From contig NZ_CP143541.1 of assembly GCF_040126055.1 (NCBI RefSeq), positions 1,674,001 through 1,738,000 of the forward strand: a stretch of 64,000 bases of DNA, given 5' to 3'. Shown piece after piece: positions 26,966 to 36,567 of this stretch. The stretch is from Pseudalkalibacillus sp. SCS-8. Lineage in GTDB: Bacteria > Bacillota > Bacilli > Bacillales > Fictibacillaceae. Positions within the stretch are counted from its first letter, which is position 1, and each line of letters begins with the position of its first letter. Below the pieces are notes generated by a model, which searched no databases, was not told where the DNA came from, and saw nothing but the letters and a program-made list of their open reading frames with translations. Both the position numbers and the translations under genes were made by a program.

Positions 26966-28654
26966 ATGTCTACAGCTTGGTGGAAAAACGCTGTCGTCTA
27001 TCAAATCTATCCAAAAAGCTTTAACGATACGACAGGAAACGGTGTTGGTGATTTAAGGGGTATCATCAACAAATTGGACTATTTGAAAACGTTAGGTGTC
27101 GATGTCATTTGGTTGACCCCTGTATATGATTCCCCTCAAAAAGACAACGGATATGATATAAGGAACTATTATAAAATCCATGAGGAATATGGAAGTATGG
27201 AAGATTTTGAGCAGCTGCTGGAGGAAGCACATGAACGTGGCATCAAGGTCATCATGGATCTAGTTGTCAATCATACCTCCACGGAACATGAATGGTTCCA
27301 GAAAGCTTTATCAGATCCCGATAGCAAGTACCGCTCGTACTACATCTGGAAGGAAGGGCAAGAAGGCGTGCCTCCGAACAATTGGCAATCCAAATTTGGA
27401 GGTCCAGCGTGGGAATATGACAAAAAATCTGGAGAGTATTATTTACACCTTTTCGATGTGACTCAGGCTGATCTTAATTGGGAAAATCCTGAGTTACGGG
27501 AAGACGTTTACGAGATGATGCATTATTGGTTCAAAAAGGGCATAGATGGCTTCCGCCTCGATGTCATCAATCTTATCTCGAAGGATCAGCGTTTCCTTGA
27601 TGATGACGGAACAGTACCTCCTGGTGACGGGCGCAAGTATTATACAGATGGTCCTCGTGTACACGAATTCCTGCATGAAATGAATCGGAAGGTCCTATCA
27701 GATTATGATGTGATGACTGTCGGGGAAATGTCGTCAACAACGATCGAGGACTGCATCCGTTATACGAATCCGGAAAATCAAGAGTTGAACATGACCTTCA
27801 ACTTTCATCATCTGAAGGTGGACTATCCAAACGGTGAAAAATGGACAAAGGCTGACTTTGATTTCATTAAGTTAAAAGAAATCCTCTCAACCTGGCAGGT
27901 TCAGATGCATGAAGGAAACGGATGGAATGCACTATTTTGGTGCAACCATGACCAGCCACGCATCGTCTCCCGATTCGGGGATGAAGGGGAATTTCGTGAA
28001 ACATCTGCCAAAATGCTAGCGACAACGATTCATATGATGCAAGGTACACCTTATATTTACCAGGGTGAAGAGCTTGGGATGACAAACCCTAACTTTGAGG
28101 ATATCTCATCATATAGGGACGTTGAATCATTGAATGCCTATAAAATGATGAAAGAACAAGGTAGAACAGAAGAAGAAATCATTGAGATCCTGAAACAAAA
28201 ATCCCGCGATAATTCAAGAACACCGATGCAGTGGGATGATCAACCTCATGCTGGTTTCACAACTGGTACACCATGGATCGATGTGGCTCAAAACTACCGT
28301 GAAATCAATGCGGAAAGGGTCATGCAAAATAAAGATTCAGTCTTTTACCATTACAAGAAACTGATAGACCTTCGGAAAGAATACGATGTCATTACGAACG
28401 GGTCGTATGAATTACTACTGCCCGATCATCCGAGAATATTTGCGTACCTTCGTGATAATGGGGAAGAACAATTACTGGTCATCAATAATTTTTATAAGGA
28501 AGAAACGGAATTTCATCTTCCTGAGAATGTTAGTTTGACCAATTATGAATCTGAAATTCTGATTTCAAATTACTCGGATTCCAATCAGCGATTCGATCGG
28601 ATCCAGTTAAGACCATATGAATCCATCGTTTATTACCTGCGTCCATCATGCTAG
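26966..28654 (+). CDS. treC: Alpha,alpha-phosphotrehalase
   Basis: Hydrolyses trehalose 6-phosphate to glucose and glucose 6-phosphate in the cytoplasm. The 562-residue GH13 enzyme (treA in B. subtilis nomenclature) shows VYQIYPKSFNDT at the N-terminus, the DLVVNHTS region, nucleophile Asp in GFRLDVIN, acid/base Glu in VGEMSSTT and the transition-state Asp in NHDQPR. AGAAAGGATG precedes the ATG. The substrate is assigned from the neighbouring trehalose EIIBC and TreR operators; the family also contains oligo-1,6-glucosidases. Confidence 0.93.
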   Translation: MSTAWWKNAVVYQIYPKSFNDTTGNGVGDLRGIINKLDYLKTLGVDVIWLTPVYDSPQKDNGYDIRNYYKIHEEYGSMEDFEQLLEEAHERGIKVIMDLVVNHTSTEHEWFQKALSDPDSKYRSYYIWKEGQEGVPPNNWQSKFGGPAWEYDKKSGEYYLHLFDVTQADLNWENPELREDVYEMMHYWFKKGIDGFRLDVINLISKDQRFLDDDGTVPPGDGRKYYTDGPRVHEFLHEMNRKVLSDYDVMTVGEMSSTTIEDCIRYTNPENQELNMTFNFHHLKVDYPNGEKWTKADFDFIKLKEILSTWQVQMHEGNGWNALFWCNHDQPRIVSRFGDEGEFRETSAKMLATTIHMMQGTPYIYQGEELGMTNPNFEDISSYRDVESLNAYKMMKEQGRTEEEIIEILKQKSRDNSRTPMQWDDQPHAGFTTGTPWIDVAQNYREINAERVMQNKDSVFYHYKKLIDLRKEYDVITNGSYELLLPDHPRIFAYLRDNGEEQLLVINNFYKEETEFHLPENVSLTNYESEILISNYSDSNQRFDRIQLRPYESIVYYLRPSC

Positions 28655-28673
28655 ACTATGAATGGTGATAAAA

Positions 28674-29396
28674 TTGAAGACAAATAAATTTCTGCCGATT
28701 TATAACGACTTGAGAGAAAAAATCCGTAATAAGACGTACCTTCCCGATCAAAAGTTACCTTCAGAGAACGAGTTAGCTGAACATTATGGGGCTTCGAGGG
28801 AAACGATGCGGAAAGCACTGAACCTTTTGGCGCAAAATGGTTTTATCCAGAAAATCAAAGGAAAAGGTTCCATAGTTCTCGACATTGATAAGCTGAACTT
28901 CCCGGTTTCTGGCCTCGTAAGCTTCAAGGAGGTTGCTCGTAAGCTCGGTAAACAGGTAAAGACGGAAGTGAAAGAGCTGAGCTTAGATGAAATGGATGAA
29001 GATTTAAGACAGAAGCTACAGGCCAAGCCAGATGAAAAAGTATGGAAAGTGATTCGCACAAGAGAGATCGATGGAGAAAAGGTCATCCTGGATAAGGATT
29101 ATTTTCTTCAGAAGGCCATTCCGAGTCTCACGAAAACGATCTGTGAAAATTCGATATACGAATACATCGAACAACAACTCGGCTTAACGATCAGCTTTGC
29201 GAAGAAAGAAATCACCGTTGAAGAAACAACAACAGAGGATGAACAGCTTTTGGATCTTGGCGAACATACTCACGTCGTCCAGGTGAAAAACTATGTTTAT
29301 CTCGAAGATGCGAGTATTTTTCAATATACGGAATCCAGACACAGATTGGATAAATTCCGTTTCGTCGATTTTGCAAGACGAACATATGGAACATGA
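28674..29396 (+). CDS. treR: Trehalose operon repressor TreR
   Basis: A 240-residue GntR-family (HutC subfamily) repressor induced by trehalose 6-phosphate. An N-terminal winged helix (LPSENELAEHYGASRETMRKAL is its recognition region, within residues 25-50) precedes a UTRA effector domain (about 85-230). The TTG at 28674 is preferred: GGTGAT lies close upstream and the N-terminus then matches B. subtilis TreR. An ATG at 28662 is the alternative. It lies about 20 bp after treC, and its operators flank the treP promoter. Confidence 0.92.
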   Translation: MKTNKFLPIYNDLREKIRNKTYLPDQKLPSENELAEHYGASRETMRKALNLLAQNGFIQKIKGKGSIVLDIDKLNFPVSGLVSFKEVARKLGKQVKTEVKELSLDEMDEDLRQKLQAKPDEKVWKVIRTREIDGEKVILDKDYFLQKAIPSLTKTICENSIYEYIEQQLGLTISFAKKEITVEETTTEDEQLLDLGEHTHVVQVKNYVYLEDASIFQYTESRHRLDKFRFVDFARRTYGT

Positions 29397-29407
29397 TGTT
29401 TTCATTT

Positions 29408-29436
29408 GAAGGGGCGAATTTTGCCCCTTCTTTTTT
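29408..29436 (+). terminator. tre operon terminator
   Basis: GAAGGGGC / GCCCCTTC stem and six T, 12 bp after treR. Confidence 0.9.
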
Positions 29437-29448
29437 ATATAGGCATTT

Positions 29449-29477
29449 GTCACACATTTAACCACTGGGCGTATAAT
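29449..29477 (+). promoter_or_regulatory. Candidate sigma-E promoter of spoVK
   Basis: GTCACAC (29449-29455), 14 bp, CGTATAAT (29470-29477) resembles sigma-E sites. spoVK is under sigma-E in B. subtilis. The match was made by eye. Confidence 0.4.
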
Positions 29478-29508
29478 ACACAAGAATCATAAAGTGAGGT
29501 GAAGGTCC

Positions 29509-30447
29509 ATGCAACAAGCGATCAGCCGAAACGCGAAAAGCCAAATCAACGTTGTTCTAAATTCTGGCTCTCCTTCATCTATTTCGAAAAACGATTGGCT
29601 GACCGATTCCCAAGACCGTGAGAAGCATGCACCACTTAAGAAGATTCAAAAAGAACTGGAATCACTCGTCGGTATGGACGAATTGAAAGAGCTGATTAAT
29701 GAAATTTATGCGTGGTTATATATAAACAAATGTCGTGAAACCCAGAACCTGAAAACAGGCAAACAAGTGCTCCATATGATGTTCAAGGGGAATCCAGGAA
29801 CCGGTAAGACGACGGTAGCGAGGATGATCGGGAAGCTGTTCCATGAAATGAACGTGTTATCGAAAGGACACTTGATTGAAGCAGAACGAGCGGATCTTGT
29901 TGGTGAATATATCGGACATACCGCACAAAAGACGAGAGACCTGGTGAAAAAAGCGCTTGGTGGGATCCTTTTCGTCGATGAGGCCTATTCCTTAGCCCGT
30001 GGCGGTGAGAAGGATTTCGGGAAGGAAGCGATCGATACACTTGTCAAAGCGATGGAGGATCAACAAAACGATTTCATCCTGATCTTAGCGGGCTATTCCA
30101 ATGAGATGGATCATTTCCTTACCTTGAACCCAGGTTTGCCTTCAAGATTTCCGGTTGTCGTAAAGTTTCCGGATTATTCTGTTGAACAACTGATGGAAAT
30201 TGCGAAACGGATGATTAAGGAACGAGAATATAAATTATCGATCGATGCAGAACGGAAATTACGGTCTCACCTTCAATACATCCGCTCGAAAGAGGGCAGT
30301 ACGTTTTCAAATGGACGGTATATCCGAAACCTTTTGGAAAAATCGATGCGTAAACAATCGATGCGTTTATTGAAGGAAGGAAAAGTCGATCGGGATTATT
30401 TGATCATGATTACGGAGCGAGACTTGCATCTAGCAGAAAGCCCCTGA
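29509..30447 (+). CDS. spoVK: Stage V sporulation protein K (AAA+ ATPase)
   Basis: A 312-residue CbbX-type AAA+ ATPase required for spore maturation. Motifs: Walker A GNPGTGKTTVARM, Walker B GGILFVDEAYSLARG, sensor/arginine region NPGLPSRFP, and a C-terminal helical lid. Its molecular target is unknown. GTGAGGTGAAGG precedes the ATG. It sits immediately upstream of hflX, as in B. subtilis. Confidence 0.94.
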   Translation: MQQAISRNAKSQINVVLNSGSPSSISKNDWLTDSQDREKHAPLKKIQKELESLVGMDELKELINEIYAWLYINKCRETQNLKTGKQVLHMMFKGNPGTGKTTVARMIGKLFHEMNVLSKGHLIEAERADLVGEYIGHTAQKTRDLVKKALGGILFVDEAYSLARGGEKDFGKEAIDTLVKAMEDQQNDFILILAGYSNEMDHFLTLNPGLPSRFPVVVKFPDYSVEQLMEIAKRMIKEREYKLSIDAERKLRSHLQYIRSKEGSTFSNGRYIRNLLEKSMRKQSMRLLKEGKVDRDYLIMITERDLHLAESP

Positions 30448-30494
30448 ATTTGATAAGATGTAGGCATGTATAAAGACGGAAATGTCACATGATA

Positions 30495-30516
30495 GGGTAA
30501 GGAGAAAGCCTTACCC
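30495..30516 (+). promoter_or_regulatory. Perfect hairpin in the hflX leader
   Basis: GGGTAAGG / CCTTACCC with a 6-nt AGAAAG loop, 20 bp before the hflX start and just upstream of its GGCAGGGG ribosome-binding region. There is no T run, so it is not a terminator. It may affect hflX translation or mRNA stability. Confidence 0.55.
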
Positions 30517-30536
30517 GATAAAGGCAGGGGAATAGA

Positions 30537-31805
30537 TTGACGGAAACGCAAAACGAAAGAACATTATTGGTAGGGTGTCAGTTATCAAACAAGAGTGACA
30601 CCCTATTTGAATCTTCAATGAAAGAGCTTGCTGCACTAACCAAAACCGCCCAGGGTACTCCGGTCATGGAGGTGACCCAAAAACGGGAACGCATCCATCC
30701 GGCCACGTTGATTGGTAAAGGGAAGGTCGAGGAAATAAGAGCTTTGATCGAGGAAATCGAAATCGATCTTGTCATCGTGAACCACGAATTGACGCCGAGT
30801 CAAATGCGCAATTTGGCAGAGGCGTTAGAAGTGAAGGTGATTGACCGTACGCAGTTGATACTCGATATTTTTGCACAGCGGGCAAAATCGAGGGAAGGTA
30901 AGCTTCAAGTCGAGCTTGCACAACTTGAATATCTTTTGCCTCGTCTTTCTGGACAAGGAGCACAGCTCTCGAGGCTCGGTGGCGGTATCGGGACGAGAGG
31001 ACCCGGGGAAACGAAGCTCGAAACCGACAGAAGACATATCCGGAACCGTATTACGGATATAAAGAATCAGTTGAAAACGGTAGCCTCCCATCGTCAACGA
31101 TACCGTGAACGAAGAAAGTCGAACCAGGCTTTCCAAATCGCTCTTGTCGGTTATACGAACGCTGGAAAGTCGACCTGGTTCAACGTCTTGACGGATTCGG
31201 ACGCATATCAGGAGGACCAATTGTTTGCCACATTGGATCCCATGACACGGAAGATGAAATTGCCGAGCGGTATGTTGACCCTCCTGACGGATACAGTCGG
31301 TTTTATTCAGGATCTGCCGACAGGACTGGTTGCGGCATTCCGTTCGACATTGGAGGAAGTGACCGAAGCTGATTTGATCGTCCATATGGTGGATGTGGCA
31401 GATCCGAACAGGGACAAGCATCAAGAGACGGTGAACAAGCTTTTGAAAGAGCTTGGCGCTGATAAGATCCCGATGCTGACGGTGTTCAATAAGAATGACC
31501 TGCAGCATGAAGCATTGACAGACTATCAAACATTATCCGTCTCGGCTCTACGGACGGGTGATAATAAGAAAATGTTGAATACAATCGAAGAGATGGTCAA
31601 ATCCTCCATGGTCCCTTATCACATTCTCGTTTCCCCAGAGCAGGGTAAATTGTTGAGTGAGCTGCAACGGCTCACCATCCTTGAGGAACGACATTGGATG
31701 GAGGAAGACCACGTTTATCGGTGCAAAGGGTATGCACACCCGACGTTACCGATTTATGATCGAATTAGACCATTGATTATGCAGGGAGATACAGACGACG
31801 AATGA
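30537..31805 (+). CDS. hflX: GTPase HflX
   Basis: A ribosome-associated GTPase that splits stalled or heat-stressed 70S ribosomes. The 422 residues contain the N-terminal glycine-rich subdomain (LGGGIGTRGPGETKLETDRR), the G domain with G1 GYTNAGKST, G3 DTVGF and G4 NKND, and a short C-terminal domain. The start is TTG at 30537, preceded by GGCAGGGG. The downstream gene ynbB overlaps its stop by 4 bp (ATGA). Confidence 0.95.
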   Translation: MTETQNERTLLVGCQLSNKSDTLFESSMKELAALTKTAQGTPVMEVTQKRERIHPATLIGKGKVEEIRALIEEIEIDLVIVNHELTPSQMRNLAEALEVKVIDRTQLILDIFAQRAKSREGKLQVELAQLEYLLPRLSGQGAQLSRLGGGIGTRGPGETKLETDRRHIRNRITDIKNQLKTVASHRQRYRERRKSNQAFQIALVGYTNAGKSTWFNVLTDSDAYQEDQLFATLDPMTRKMKLPSGMLTLLTDTVGFIQDLPTGLVAAFRSTLEEVTEADLIVHMVDVADPNRDKHQETVNKLLKELGADKIPMLTVFNKNDLQHEALTDYQTLSVSALRTGDNKKMLNTIEEMVKSSMVPYHILVSPEQGKLLSELQRLTILEERHWMEEDHVYRCKGYAHPTLPIYDRIRPLIMQGDTDDE

Positions 31806-33079
31806 AAGCATTTGAACAGGATAACATCGAGAACATTTTAGCAGAACGATCAAAAAGTATTGAGGGAAAGATAAGACCGATTCATGAGAGAATTGAACGG
31901 ATCGAACTCGTCAATCAAGAAAAAGTCCTTACTGCTTTTAGAAACAATAAGGTGAGTGATTTTCATTTCACCCCGTCGACCGGTTATGGTTACGATGATA
32001 CAGGACGAGATGTATTAGAAAATGTCTATGCGGAGGTGTTTGGAGCTGATTCTGCCATTGTCAGGCCGCATATCATTTCGGGTACCCATGCGATTTCCAT
32101 TGCCTTATCAGGGGTGTTGAGACCTAAGGATGAGCTGCTGTACATTACAGGCAAGCCATACGATACACTGGAAGAAATCGTCGGCATTCGTGGCGATGGA
32201 CGAGGTTCCTTGAAAGAGTATGACATTACCTACCAGGCGGTCGATCTTACTCAAGAAGGACAGATGGATTTTGAAGCGATCAGCCGCAACATCCATGAGC
32301 GTACGAAAATGATCGGGATCCAACGGTCTAAAGGCTACTCCGATCGCCCATCGTTTACCATCGAACAAATAAAAGAAGCGATCATTTTTGTAAAAGAGAT
32401 TAAACCGGATGTCATCGTATTCGTAGATAATTGTTACGGTGAGTTTGTCGAAATCGAAGAGCCCACCCAAGTAGGTGCAGATTTGATTGCAGGATCCCTG
32501 ATCAAAAATCCTGGTGGAGGTCTAGCCAAGATCGGTGGATACATCGCTGGACGGGAAGACCTTGTTGAGCTTTGTGCATTTCGATTGACTTCTCCAGGAT
32601 TAGGTAAAGAAGCAGGGGCATCCCTAGATACGTTATTGGACATGTATCAAGGCTTTTTCCTGGCTCCTCATGTTGTCAGCCAATCTCTTAAAGGAGCAGT
32701 GTTCACGGCTGCTTTATTGGAGGATCTCGGATTTGAAACAACACCAAAATGGGATGCACAACGGACTGATCTCGTCCAATCGGTCAAATTCCATGATTCT
32801 GATTATATGGTGCGATTCTGTCAATCGATCCAAAAAGCCTCCCCAGTCAATGCGCATGTCGTACCTCATCCCAGCTACATGCCAGGGTATGAGGATGATG
32901 TCATCATGGCTGCAGGTACATTCGTGCAAGGATCAAGCATCGAATTGTCTGCTGATGGTCCGATCCGTACACCTTATGAGGCTTATGTTCAAGGCGGGCT
33001 CACGTATGCGCATGTGAAAATCGCTGTAAAAGAAGCGGTGAAAGAACTGGCAAAGAGCGGTTTAAAACTGAATTTATAG
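31802..33079 (+). CDS. ynbB: YnbB, PLP-dependent methionine gamma-lyase-like (aluminium-resistance family)
   Basis: A 425-residue fold-type I PLP enzyme annotated in many genomes as 'methionine gamma-lyase family' or 'aluminium resistance protein'; its true reaction is unsettled. The PLP lysine is probably in SLIKNPGGGLAKIGGYIAG. GYDDTGRDVLE and VDNCYGEF are typical family segments. It is translationally coupled to hflX by a 4-bp overlap and is followed by a terminator and glnRA, the B. subtilis order. Confidence 0.9.
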   Translation: MKAFEQDNIENILAERSKSIEGKIRPIHERIERIELVNQEKVLTAFRNNKVSDFHFTPSTGYGYDDTGRDVLENVYAEVFGADSAIVRPHIISGTHAISIALSGVLRPKDELLYITGKPYDTLEEIVGIRGDGRGSLKEYDITYQAVDLTQEGQMDFEAISRNIHERTKMIGIQRSKGYSDRPSFTIEQIKEAIIFVKEIKPDVIVFVDNCYGEFVEIEEPTQVGADLIAGSLIKNPGGGLAKIGGYIAGREDLVELCAFRLTSPGLGKEAGASLDTLLDMYQGFFLAPHVVSQSLKGAVFTAALLEDLGFETTPKWDAQRTDLVQSVKFHDSDYMVRFCQSIQKASPVNAHVVPHPSYMPGYEDDVIMAAGTFVQGSSIELSADGPIRTPYEAYVQGGLTYAHVKIAVKEAVKELAKSGLKLNL

Positions 33080-33090
33080 GGTATTAACTA

Positions 33091-33119
33091 AAGAGAGTGT
33101 CTGAATCCACTCTCTTTTT
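33091..33119 (+). terminator. hflX-ynbB terminator
   Basis: A 9-bp stem AAGAGAGTG / CACTCTCTT with an 8-nt loop and T run, 12 bp after ynbB. Confidence 0.92.
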
Positions 33120-33137
33120 CTTTTGGTCAAAAAATGA

Positions 33138-33189
33138 TGTTAGGTTTTCTTACATATGTTTGACACAAAAGCTAACATTAGCATATAAT
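33138..33189 (+). promoter_or_regulatory. glnRA promoter with two GlnR/TnrA operators
   Basis: Operator 1, TGTTAGGTTTTCTTACA (33138-33154), matches the GlnR/TnrA pattern TGTnA-N7-TnACA exactly. Operator 2, TGACACAAAAGCTAACA (33161-33177), is a variant overlapping the -35 TTGACA (33160-33165). The -10 is TATAAT (33184-33189), 18-bp spacer. Same arrangement as the B. subtilis glnRA promoter: GlnR represses when glutamine is plentiful. Confidence 0.88.
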
Positions 33190-33217
33190 GTTGGTAATCA
33201 AGAGAGGAGGGACAGAT

Positions 33218-33607
33218 ATGGGAGATCACATAAGAAGAAATATGCCTCTATTTCCCATAGGGATTGTAAAGCAACTGACAGAATTGACAGCACGACAGAT
33301 CCGGTATTACGAAGAGCATGGGTTGATTATGCCTGCTCGATCTGAAGGAAACCGGCGACTGTTTTCGTTCAATGATGTCGATCGATTGCTTGAAATCAAG
33401 TCTCTTCTTGAACGTGGCGTTAACCTTGCAGGTATTCGTGAAGTTTTTGAAATGAAAGAAAAAGGTATGCATGGGAAAGACCCTGTATACAAGACAGAAC
33501 CAACCGAAGGCGAAATCCACAAATATCTCAAAAAAGAACTCTATCAGGCTGGACGCTTCGGTAAAACTTCACTCATACAAGGTGAACTATCACGTTTTTT
33601 CAATTGA
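33218..33607 (+). CDS. glnR: Nitrogen-regulatory repressor GlnR
   Basis: A 129-residue MerR-family regulator: winged helix near the N-terminus ([24 protein letters not shown]) and a C-terminal tail that senses feedback-inhibited glutamine synthetase. The ATG at 33218 follows GAGAGGAGGG; a longer in-frame start lies upstream of that site. Two GlnR operators overlap its promoter, so it represses itself and glnA. Confidence 0.96.
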   Translation: MGDHIRRNMPLFPIGIVKQLTELTARQIRYYEEHGLIMPARSEGNRRLFSFNDVDRLLEIKSLLERGVNLAGIREVFEMKEKGMHGKDPVYKTEPTEGEIHKYLKKELYQAGRFGKTSLIQGELSRFFN

Positions 33608-33666
33608 GGCAAAGTTGAACATAGGTAGTCATGATTTATTCAAATAATTTAGGGAGGCAACAATTC

Positions 33667-35004
33667 ATGGGTTCGAAGTATTCAAAAGACCAAATCTTTA
33701 AAATGGTAAAAGAAGAAAATGTACGATTCATCCGTTTGCAGTTCACTGATTTACTAGGAACGATCAAAAACGTTGAAATTCCGACGAGTCAGCTTGAAAA
33801 GGCGCTTGACAACAAGATGATGTTTGATGGATCTTCTATCGAAGGATTTGTACGTATTGAAGAATCCGATATGTACCTCTATCCGGATCTTGACACGTTC
33901 GTCGTCTTCCCTTGGACATCTGAAAAAGGGAAAGTAGCACGCTTGATTTGCGACATTTATAATCCTGATGGTACACCATTCGAGGGTGATCCTCGTGCGA
34001 ATTTGAAGCGTATTCTCAAGGAAATGGAAGAGCTCGGCTTCACAGATTTCAACATCGGTCCTGAACCGGAATTCTTCTTGTTCAAGAATGATGAAAAAGG
34101 TGAACCAACACTTGAATTGAACGACAAAGGTGGTTATTTCGACCTTGCACCGACGGATCTTGGTGAAAATTGCCGCCGTGACATCGTGTTGGAGCTTGAG
34201 GACATGGGCTTTGAAATTGAAGCTTCTCACCATGAGGTTGCTCCTGGACAACACGAAATTGATTTCAAATATGCTGATGCTGTCACAACTTGTGATAACA
34301 TCCAAACGTTCAAGCTTGTGGTCAAAACGATTGCACGTAAACACGGCCTGCATGCAACATTCATGCCTAAGCCATTGTTCGGTGTAAATGGCTCTGGAAT
34401 GCACGCAAACATGTCTCTCTTCAAAGGGAAAGAGAATGCATTTTTCGATGAGAATTCCGAAACGCAATTGAGCGAAACAGCAATGCAATTCCTTGCAGGG
34501 GTCGTGAAACATGCTGAGGCGTTCACTGCAATTACCAACCCGACTGTAAACTCCTATAAGCGTCTTGTACCTGGGTACGAAGCACCTTGTTACGTCGCTT
34601 GGTCAATGCGTAACCGTAGTCCGCTTGTCCGTATTCCAGCATCACGTGGCGTAAGTACACGTATTGAGGTTCGAAGCGTCGATCCAGCTGCGAACCCATA
34701 TCTCGCAATGGCGGCTATGCTTGCTGCAGGTCTTGATGGAATCAAGAACAAGATGGAAGCGCCGAAACCAATTGACCGCAACATCTATGCAATGGATAAA
34801 GCTGAGCGTGAACAAGCAGGTATCAGTGATCTGCCAGCTACATTGAAGGATGCACTTGAAATTTTCCGTCGTAATGAAGTTATGACTTCTGCACTTGGTG
34901 AACATGCGACAGAACACTTCATTGAACTGAAAGAAATCGAATGGGATATGTTCCGTACACAAGTTCACCCTTGGGAGCGCGAACAATACATTCAACTCTA
35001 TTAA
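33667..35004 (+). CDS. glnA: Glutamine synthetase, type I
   Basis: Forms glutamine from glutamate, ammonia and ATP. In Bacillus the feedback-inhibited dodecamer also controls GlnR and TnrA. The 445-residue protein shows the beta-grasp N-terminus ([17 protein letters not shown]), [10 protein letters not shown], active-site GPEPEFFLF and [13 protein letters not shown], the ATP-binding [12 protein letters not shown], and no adenylylation-type C-terminal extension. The ATG at 33667 follows GGGAGGC; 12 extra upstream codons were rejected. Same operon as glnR. Confidence 0.97.
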   Translation: MGSKYSKDQIFKMVKEENVRFIRLQFTDLLGTIKNVEIPTSQLEKALDNKMMFDGSSIEGFVRIEESDMYLYPDLDTFVVFPWTSEKGKVARLICDIYNPDGTPFEGDPRANLKRILKEMEELGFTDFNIGPEPEFFLFKNDEKGEPTLELNDKGGYFDLAPTDLGENCRRDIVLELEDMGFEIEASHHEVAPGQHEIDFKYADAVTTCDNIQTFKLVVKTIARKHGLHATFMPKPLFGVNGSGMHANMSLFKGKENAFFDENSETQLSETAMQFLAGVVKHAEAFTAITNPTVNSYKRLVPGYEAPCYVAWSMRNRSPLVRIPASRGVSTRIEVRSVDPAANPYLAMAAMLAAGLDGIKNKMEAPKPIDRNIYAMDKAEREQAGISDLPATLKDALEIFRRNEVMTSALGEHATEHFIELKEIEWDMFRTQVHPWEREQYIQLY

Positions 35005-35014
35005 TAAATAGCCC

Positions 35015-35048
35015 AAAACCTCCAGCACAATCTGTGCTGGGGGTTTTT
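35015..35048 (+). terminator. glnRA terminator
   Basis: CCAGCACA / TGTGCTGG stem extended by AAAACC / GGTTTT, T run, 11 bp after glnA. Confidence 0.9.
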
Positions 35049-35121
35049 CTTTTTAAGAAGAAGGATAATACCCATTTCTGTTTAATAAGTAAAAGATTAT
35101 GTGTAGATATAGAGGTGGCGA

Positions 35122-35439
35122 ATGAACGTTAGAAAATCGTTGGTGGTAACTGGATTAGTGATGCTGGTTGGTGTTCTTACTGTGTTTGGGACCCTTAAAG
35201 AATCTTCTGTCCATCAGTTCCCGGTCCCGATCATTTCTCAGATTGAAGAAAAACACGATGATAAAGGAGTCTCCTATCGATTTAAAGGACTGAACAGATT
35301 GTACGTACAACACGTTAAATTGTTCGGGTGGGAGGAAGTAGAACGGCTAGGCTCGAAAGGGATTTTTGAAAAGGACGGAAAGAAGGTCGCAGTCACAACC
35401 TATAAGGATGGTTTTCATTTAAAAGCGAGTGCGCAATGA
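35122..35439 (+). CDS. Small membrane-anchored protein of unknown function
   Basis: A 105-residue product with one N-terminal hydrophobic helix (about residues 7-24) and a basic, mostly soluble remainder (YRFKGLNRLYVQHVKLFGWEEVERLGSKG). TAGAGGTGG precedes the ATG. I do not recognise the family. It begins a run of short AT-rich genes between glnA and lexA that are not part of the B. subtilis backbone. Confidence 0.65.
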   Translation: MNVRKSLVVTGLVMLVGVLTVFGTLKESSVHQFPVPIISQIEEKHDDKGVSYRFKGLNRLYVQHVKLFGWEEVERLGSKGIFEKDGKKVAVTTYKDGFHLKASAQ

Positions 35440-35585
35440 TGCAGATGATTTTTAACCCATTACGAGGAAACCATTGTAGTTAAATAAAATAAGAAAAAAA
35501 TCGATAATGGGAATAGTTGGGAACTTTCCGAACGTTGATACGTAGATGAATAGGAGGATTCTTATCAACGAAAGGAGAGTTTAGT

Positions 35586-35870
35586 ATGGATTATGGATTA
35601 CTCATCATCGGAATTCTTCTTCTGGTGGTTTCATATTTGGTCGGTGTAAAGAAACAAACCTGGTTGCTTGCTGGATTTAATGAGAAACACATTAAAAACA
35701 AGTCTTTATTAGGCAGGATTACCGGATCTGGATTCTTTCTTCCGCTCGGTTTGATTGTCATTATGAATAGTATTTTGGATTATGCAAATGAAGGAACGGT
35801 GCTACTGGTAAGTATGTTGCTGTTACTTACTGCTGTATATCTTTTTATTAATAAGAAACTGATGGATTGA
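35586..35870 (+). CDS. Small membrane protein, DUF3784-like
   Basis: 94 residues with three predicted membrane helices and the KKQTWLLAGFNEKH segment, typical of DUF3784 proteins; function unknown. GAAAGGAGAG precedes the ATG. Upstream, an inverted repeat CGTTGATA / TATCAACG (35533-35570) brackets an extra AGGAGG, so the leader may fold over its own ribosome-binding region. Confidence 0.72.
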   Translation: MDYGLLIIGILLLVVSYLVGVKKQTWLLAGFNEKHIKNKSLLGRITGSGFFLPLGLIVIMNSILDYANEGTVLLVSMLLLLTAVYLFINKKLMD

Positions 35871-35903
35871 GGATAAGAGTGAAAATACAAAGGAGATGAA
35901 CAT

Positions 35904-36461
35904 TTGAAAGCATTGTTTTTTCTGTATGAAGGCTATGTAGATTGGGAAATCAGTCCATTGTCGTACATGTTAAGTGTGTCTGACATCGATATTGATACGG
36001 TCGCTTTAACGGATGAAGTCACTCATCAAGGTAAGTTTAAGATAAAACCTGATCTTACGATTGAGGCGTGTGATCCATCAGGTTACGACATTTTGATCAT
36101 ACCTGGAGGAGATCCTGCACCACTTGATAAAGATGAGCGTCTTTTGGATTTCATTCGTAAATTTGATGAACAAGGAAAGTATATTGCTGCAATCTGTGGG
36201 GCTCCAACGTTCCTTGCGGCAGCAGGAATATTACGCGAAAGAAAATACTCGACATCCATTGGTGGAATTGAATATCTTCATTATTTTGATGAAAGATTCA
36301 AGAGTGAAGCAGACGTAACCGTTTGTGAAAATCTTATTACTGCTGAAGGGAATGCCTATGTCGAGTTTGGTATTGCAGTTGGTAAAGCCATGAAAATTTT
36401 CAAAGACCGTGAAGATGAACTAGAAACCGTCTTATATTTTAAAAACCAGCTTAGAGGATAA
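35904..36461 (+). CDS. DJ-1/PfpI family protein
   Basis: 185 residues of the class-I glutamine-amidotransferase-like fold. The nucleophile elbow IAAICGAPTFLAAAGIL contains the conserved Cys, and the acidic residue expected near the N-terminus is in YEGYVDWE. Members include YoaZ, chaperone/deglycase-like proteins and proteases; activity cannot be assigned. The start is TTG at 35904 with AAGGAG 8 bp upstream. Confidence 0.85.
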   Translation: MKALFFLYEGYVDWEISPLSYMLSVSDIDIDTVALTDEVTHQGKFKIKPDLTIEACDPSGYDILIIPGGDPAPLDKDERLLDFIRKFDEQGKYIAAICGAPTFLAAAGILRERKYSTSIGGIEYLHYFDERFKSEADVTVCENLITAEGNAYVEFGIAVGKAMKIFKDREDELETVLYFKNQLRG

Positions 36462-36567
36462 TCGTAAGATATACTTACGAAACAGGTATAGGTACATAAA
36501 GGATCTTAATGAAAAAACGCACATCATAGACTGTCAGCTGATTGAAAAAAGAAGCGGAGGTTTGTTG

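Noticed and set aside
30825..31529. Antisense ORF of 234 codons opposite hflX
   Set aside because: Shadow of hflX codon bias; composition resembles no protein family.
33754..34512. Antisense ORF of 252 codons opposite glnA
   Set aside because: Codon shadow of a highly conserved gene; no family resemblance and no ribosome-binding site pattern.
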